8,836 nt of DNA, from contig URTA01000080.1 of the NCBI GenBank assembly GCA_900550645.1, positions 1 through 8,836 on the forward strand, given 5' to 3'. Every line of letters begins with the position of its first letter. Within the stretch, counting starts at the first letter, position 1. Below the pieces are notes generated by a model that was given only the letters and a program-made list of their open reading frames with translations, searched no databases and was not told where the DNA came from. The stretch comes from an uncultured Porphyromonadaceae bacterium (lineage in GTDB: Bacteria > Bacteroidota > Bacteroidia > Bacteroidales > Muribaculaceae). Both the position numbers and the translations under genes were made by a program. Shown piece by piece: positions 6,670-8,836 of this stretch.

Positions 6670-7251
6670 ATGGAAACTAACGAAGAAAACAACTTCGCAG
6701 AAGAGACAGCACCTGCACCAGCGGAGTATGAGCCAATACGGTGGGACGAGGATCACCCTGACCGCCTCGATTTCCGCTACTATCCGGGTGTGAGAAGCCT
6801 GCACAATAAGCTGGTTGCAATGCTTGTGTTTGCAGCCATACTGCCGGCATTGGCTACAGGCTTTGACCTTAGACTAATTCTTTTCGCCCTTTTACCGACC
6901 GGGACACTGATTTGGTCAGCCAAGCAAGCCGTGCGCAACGGCTCGTGTGATGCGATATTCCTGACCCGCTTCACCTGCTTCTGGCTTGCCCTGCTCGCGC
7001 TGGTTGCGCTGGTTGGCTCTAAATTGACCTTTGCCGGCACGGGACCTACCCTCTCATCGTTGGTGAGTGCAGGATTATCAACAGTCATTTTGTATCTCTG
7101 CGTGTTCGCAGTCGTGCAATCATACACCAACAAAGACGTGTGCGCCGCGTTCCCGAAGGACGAGCGTTCGACAACCACCATGAGCTGGATTGTCATAATT
7201 GCAACTACAGTGCTGCCGCTGTTTGCGATAATAATATTGGTGTTCGCATAA
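6670..7251 (+). CDS. Multi-pass membrane protein with acidic N-terminal tail (paralogue 3)
   Basis: The 193-aa product is the shortest full member of the unrecognised family. The tail METNEENNFAEETAPAPAEY is followed by WDEDHPDRLDFRYYPGVRSL (about 25-44). Predicted membrane segments are near 48-64, 67-83, 97-115, 130-150 and 171-191; the loop between the first two is very short. The motif loops are KQAVRNGSCDAIFLTRFTC and KDVCAAFPKDERS. Its first 130 bp are about 92% identical to the start of the gene at 7375, including a 58-bp stretch with no difference (6736-6793 and 7441-7498), while the membrane part has diverged widely. It starts 25 nt after the small membrane gene, preceded by an A-rich leader. 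Role unknown; it should sit in the inner membrane with the tail in the cytosol. Confidence 0.85.
   Translation: METNEENNFAEETAPAPAEYEPIRWDEDHPDRLDFRYYPGVRSLHNKLVAMLVFAAILPALATGFDLRLILFALLPTGTLIWSAKQAVRNGSCDAIFLTRFTCFWLALLALVALVGSKLTFAGTGPTLSSLVSAGLSTVILYLCVFAVVQSYTNKDVCAAFPKDERSTTTMSWIVIIATTVLPLFAIIILVFA
6736..6793 (+). repeat. 58-bp exact repeat, copy 1 (codes for the WDEDHPDR-YYPGV signature)
   Basis: This segment is identical base for base to 7441-7498 and codes for the end of the cytosolic tail up to YYPGV. It is the best-preserved core of a larger duplication in which 6553-6793 corresponds to 7259-7498, at an offset of about 705 bp. Confidence 0.9.
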
Positions 7252-7258
7252 TCTTTTA

Positions 7259-7348
7259 TTGCTTAGTTGGGTTAGCAGAGTTTTTCTACCGATTACGATC
7301 GCAGTCTTTACATTCTACATGACAGCACCGGCTATCTTCGGATGGTGA
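7259..7348 (+). pseudogene. Frameshifted 3' remnant of the small membrane gene (duplicate of 6553-6644)
   Basis: The gap between paralogues 3 and 4 is not plain spacer. It aligns with the 3' end of the 110-aa membrane gene: both contain gttagcaga, tttttctaccgatt and a shared gctatcttcgg-tggtga end. Read in the frame that ends at the TGA at 7346-7348, it codes for LPITIAVFTFYMTAPAIFGW, matching LPIVIAGLALHLTTPAIFGW of the intact copy. About one base is missing near 7280 (gcagagttttt against gcagatcttttt), which shifts the frame, and the 5' two thirds of the gene are absent. It is a decayed end of a tandem duplication unit. It is not expected to make a protein. Confidence 0.85.
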
Positions 7349-7374
7349 GACATAACAACATAAACTAAACAGAC

Positions 7375-7977
7375 ATGAGAACTAACGAGGAAAACAACTT
7401 CACAGAGGAGACAGCACCCGCACCGGCGGAGTATGAGCCGATACGGTGGGACGAGGATCACCCTGACCGCCTCGATTTCCGCTACTATCCGGGTGTGAAG
7501 AGCCTGTACCGCAAGCTGGGCGCGTTGCTTGTAGCTGCAACAATACTGCCGGCATTGTTCGCAGTCTTCGTTTTCGGACTTAAATTTGCACTTGAGCTGG
7601 TGATCTTAGCTTTGCTGCCGACCTGGACACTGATATGCTCATGCATGAAAGCCGTGCGCGGCGGTTCTAACGACGCGATATTCCGGATCCGCGCCGCTTG
7701 CTTTTGGCTCGCACTGCCCGTGTTTCCTGTGCTGACCGGTTTCTTGCTGTTCTTCAACAACGACAGTCCCACTCCCTTGGTTTTGATATACGCTGGCCTG
7801 TATGTCGCCGTTATATATTTGGCGACTTCGTCAATATTGCTGACGCATAACGACCGCGACGTGCGTGCCGCATTCCCCTTGGATAGCCGCTCGCAGTCTG
7901 CCAGCGCGAGGCTGACACTGTTCTTCACGACAGTGCTGCCGATGATGCTGATGATGTCCTGCATAATCATATATTGA
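7375..7977 (+). CDS. Multi-pass membrane protein with acidic N-terminal tail (paralogue 4)
   Basis: The 200-aa product is the closest sister of paralogue 3. Residues 1-47 differ at only a few positions (MRTNEENNFTEE against METNEENNFAEE), with the same WDEDHPDRLDFRYYPGV. Predicted membrane segments lie near 50-68, 72-90, 105-126, 134-155 and 178-198. The motif loops are KAVRGGSNDAIFRIRAACFW and RDVRAAFPLDSRS. The membrane segments are clearly less alike than the tail. The tryptophan that starts the last segment in the other members is missing here (ASARL in place of SW or DW). It is preceded by the pseudogene remnant rather than an intact small gene, so it is the right-hand product of the tandem duplication. 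It uses an A-rich leader with no Shine-Dalgarno site. Confidence 0.85.
   Translation: MRTNEENNFTEETAPAPAEYEPIRWDEDHPDRLDFRYYPGVKSLYRKLGALLVAATILPALFAVFVFGLKFALELVILALLPTWTLICSCMKAVRGGSNDAIFRIRAACFWLALPVFPVLTGFLLFFNNDSPTPLVLIYAGLYVAVIYLATSSILLTHNDRDVRAAFPLDSRSQSASARLTLFFTTVLPMMLMMSCIIIY
7441..7498 (+). repeat. 58-bp exact repeat, copy 2
   Basis: This is identical to 6736-6793. The flanks (7375-7440 and the few bases after 7498) are about 85-90% identical to copy 1, falling to background similarity in the membrane-coding part. Confidence 0.9.
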
Positions 7978-8011
7978 AGCCCCTGTATTAACACAAGAAA
8001 CAACCGACAAC

Positions 8012-8674
8012 ATGAACCATCCTGACATATACAGCAATGCGACCGTGCCGCTCGCGGGGAGCGGCACGCCGGCAGCGTGCGACGAGGGCAATCAGCCGTT
8101 CCTCGACATGGAGAGCCGCCCCTGGCAGATAAACCTGTGCGGCAAAGTGCCGCCATGGCTGATGATGACGGTGATTGTGCCGCTTGCTATATTATTAGTC
8201 TCGCTGCTGTTTTTGCCACTGGTTTTGTCGCTGTATTTATGGACTTACATCATTTGGAACGGCTTCGGCGAACCCTCATACGTCGGCATGATATTCTCCG
8301 TCTGCCCGATGTTCATAATTTGCAAGCTCCTCAAGACTGCCCGGACAGACATCGGCAAAACGAAGATGCACACCCGCGCAGCCGGCTGTTTATTCCTCTT
8401 GCTGTCCCTGTTGTCGGTGGCTGTTTGCTTCGACGGCAGCGGCTATTCCCTTGCCTCAAGCAGCGGCATCGTGCTGCCGGCGGTTATGAACTTGGCTGGT
8501 GCTACTGTCCTGGCAACGTATGACTATGAGCGCAACGCCCTGTTCCCGGCACAGTGCCGCACACATTCCGTCGGCTGGCTTGGCTGGCTCGCCCTCCTTG
8601 CCACTGCCCTGCTCCCCCTCCTCGAAATCCTCGCCACAATACCAATCACAAAAGAAACAATAGAGGCTCAGTAG
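8012..8674 (+). CDS. Diverged multi-pass membrane protein (paralogue 5, tail replaced)
   Basis: The 220-aa product looks like a distant member of the same family. Predicted membrane segments lie near 48-73, 75-82/88-105, 122-142, 150-169 and 187-209. The middle loop retains HTRAAGC where the others have LTRAAC. The later loop reads YERNALFPAQCRTHSVGWLGW, matching the DVNALFP...R...W layout. The acidic METNEENNF tail and the HPDRLDF-YYPGV signature are absent; instead there is a 45-residue, uncharged, Gly/Ala/Pro-containing N-terminus. It starts 34 nt after paralogue 4, after an A-rich leader (gaaacaaccgacaac), and ends just before a GC-rich palindrome. A perfect 10-bp hairpin falls within codons 11-19. 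Family membership is inferred from two short motifs and the helix pattern. The function is unknown. Confidence 0.8.
   Translation: MNHPDIYSNATVPLAGSGTPAACDEGNQPFLDMESRPWQINLCGKVPPWLMMTVIVPLAILLVSLLFLPLVLSLYLWTYIIWNGFGEPSYVGMIFSVCPMFIICKLLKTARTDIGKTKMHTRAAGCLFLLLSLLSVAVCFDGSGYSLASSSGIVLPAVMNLAGATVLATYDYERNALFPAQCRTHSVGWLGWLALLATALLPLLEILATIPITKETIEAQ
8044..8068 (+). repeat. Perfect 10-bp hairpin just inside the start of the last gene
   Basis: CGTGCCGCTC (8044-8053) and GAGCGGCACG (8059-8068) are exact reverse complements around a 5-nt loop (GCGGG). The hairpin begins 32 nt after the ATG, within the coding sequence, where stable mRNA structure could slow early elongation or initiation. Its GGCACG arm resembles the core of the palindromes at 8675-8760, so it could be a domesticated copy of that repeat; this is inference. 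Confidence 0.55.
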
Positions 8675-8694
8675 GGACACGGCGTGCCGTGTCC
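8675..8694 (+). repeat. GC-rich near-palindromic repeat, copy 1 (possible terminator)
   Basis: GGACACGGC and GCCGTGTCC flank a GT centre, forming a 9-bp perfect inverted repeat. It begins at the base immediately after the TAG stop of the last gene. No T-run follows, so termination would need another factor; it could equally be an REP-like extragenic palindrome that stabilises the 3' end of the message. A second copy lies in inverted orientation at 8741-8760. Confidence 0.7.
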
Positions 8695-8740
8695 GCTCCA
8701 AGCAACTGCAAATCAACAACATAAATACTTGCCAACCTTC

Positions 8741-8760
8741 GGTCACGGCACGCCGTGTCC
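8741..8760 (-). repeat. GC-rich near-palindromic repeat, copy 2 (inverted)
   Basis: This 20-mer equals the reverse complement of the 8675-8694 copy except for one base (T instead of A at 8743). The two copies could also pair with each other over 20 bp around a 46-nt AT-richer loop. The pair is typical of REP or MITE-like extragenic repeats; the family is not identified. Confidence 0.68.
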
Positions 8761-8836
8761 ATACCTTGCCAGCACAAGCATGCCACGGCTCTTTCATTTA
8801 AGATTTGACGAAGGCGCAAAAGTCCCCAACCCGCGC
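8761..8836. other. Non-coding tail of the window, no gene seen
   Basis: After the second palindrome the remaining 76 bases hold no start codon with a supported reading frame, no promoter matching TTTG/TAnnTTTG and no obvious RNA gene. A gene may begin beyond the window. Confidence 0.4.

Noticed and set aside
7140..7322. 60-codon plus-strand frame crossing the end of paralogue 3
   Set aside because: It is an out-of-frame reading of paralogue 3 that runs on into the frameshifted remnant. Its tail only reflects the remnant's first half.
7575..7590. TAAATTTG box inside paralogue 4 resembling a -7 promoter element
   Set aside because: No TTTG lies 19-21 nt upstream and it is inside a coding region.
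7485..8156. 223-codon minus-strand open frame opposite paralogues 4 and 5
   Set aside because: It is antisense to two paralogues, resembles no family and has no promoter. Similar shadow frames occur opposite the sister genes because the DNA is duplicated.
8675..8760. CRISPR-like array from the repeated 20-mers
   Set aside because: There are only two copies, in opposite orientation, with no cas gene and no regular spacers.

Overview
The window looks like one end of a metagenome or draft-genome contig from a Bacteroidota organism, most likely order Bacteroidales. Three things point there. IMP dehydrogenase begins MSFIADRV and follows the Bacteroidales form of the protein closely. It is followed by a SurA/PpiC-type isomerase of the Bacteroidales kind. 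Two promoters match the Bacteroidota consensus (TTTG, 19-21 nt, TAnnTTTG), and the genes have A-rich leaders instead of Shine-Dalgarno sites. A gut family such as Muribaculaceae is possible but is only a guess. The first 29 bases are not biological: they are a Nextera/Tn5 sequencing adapter left on the contig end.

Left third (30-3252, minus strand): guaB (IMP dehydrogenase, complete, 492 aa from the corrected start at 3191) followed 83 bp later by a periplasmic two-parvulin-domain peptidyl-prolyl isomerase, whose C-terminus is cut off by the adapter. They look like one transcription unit driven by a clear promoter at 3222-3252. This part is ordinary housekeeping sequence.

Middle (3192-3557): a 366-bp divergent intergenic region. 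It holds the guaB promoter, an imperfect inverted repeat overlapping that promoter's -33 box, two overlapping smaller inverted repeats, and a second consensus promoter (3394-3425) reading right. That promoter leaves a leader of about 125 nt before the first gene of the right-hand cluster.

Right two thirds (3558-8674, plus strand): a run of eight same-strand genes or gene remnants with short gaps and no other convincing promoter. It starts with a cytoplasmic von Willebrand factor A (vWA) protein with an intact MIDAS metal site. Five multi-pass membrane proteins follow (4391, 5134, 6670, 7375, 8012). All are paralogues with about five predicted membrane segments. Four of them carry an acidic N-terminal tail ending in a signature like WDEDHPDRLDF-YYPGV, and all share a TRAAC-like motif and an xxFP motif in the loops. 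Two small three-helix membrane proteins (5837, 6312) lie between them, and a decayed copy of the second is present at 7259-7348. DNA-level repeats show that a unit of about 705 bp was duplicated in tandem recently. I do not recognise the membrane family. A vWA protein with an expanding set of membrane paralogues is the candidate undescribed system here; its function is unknown.

Right edge (8675-8836): two inverted copies of a 20-bp near-palindromic GC-rich repeat just after the last gene, then non-coding sequence in which I see no gene.
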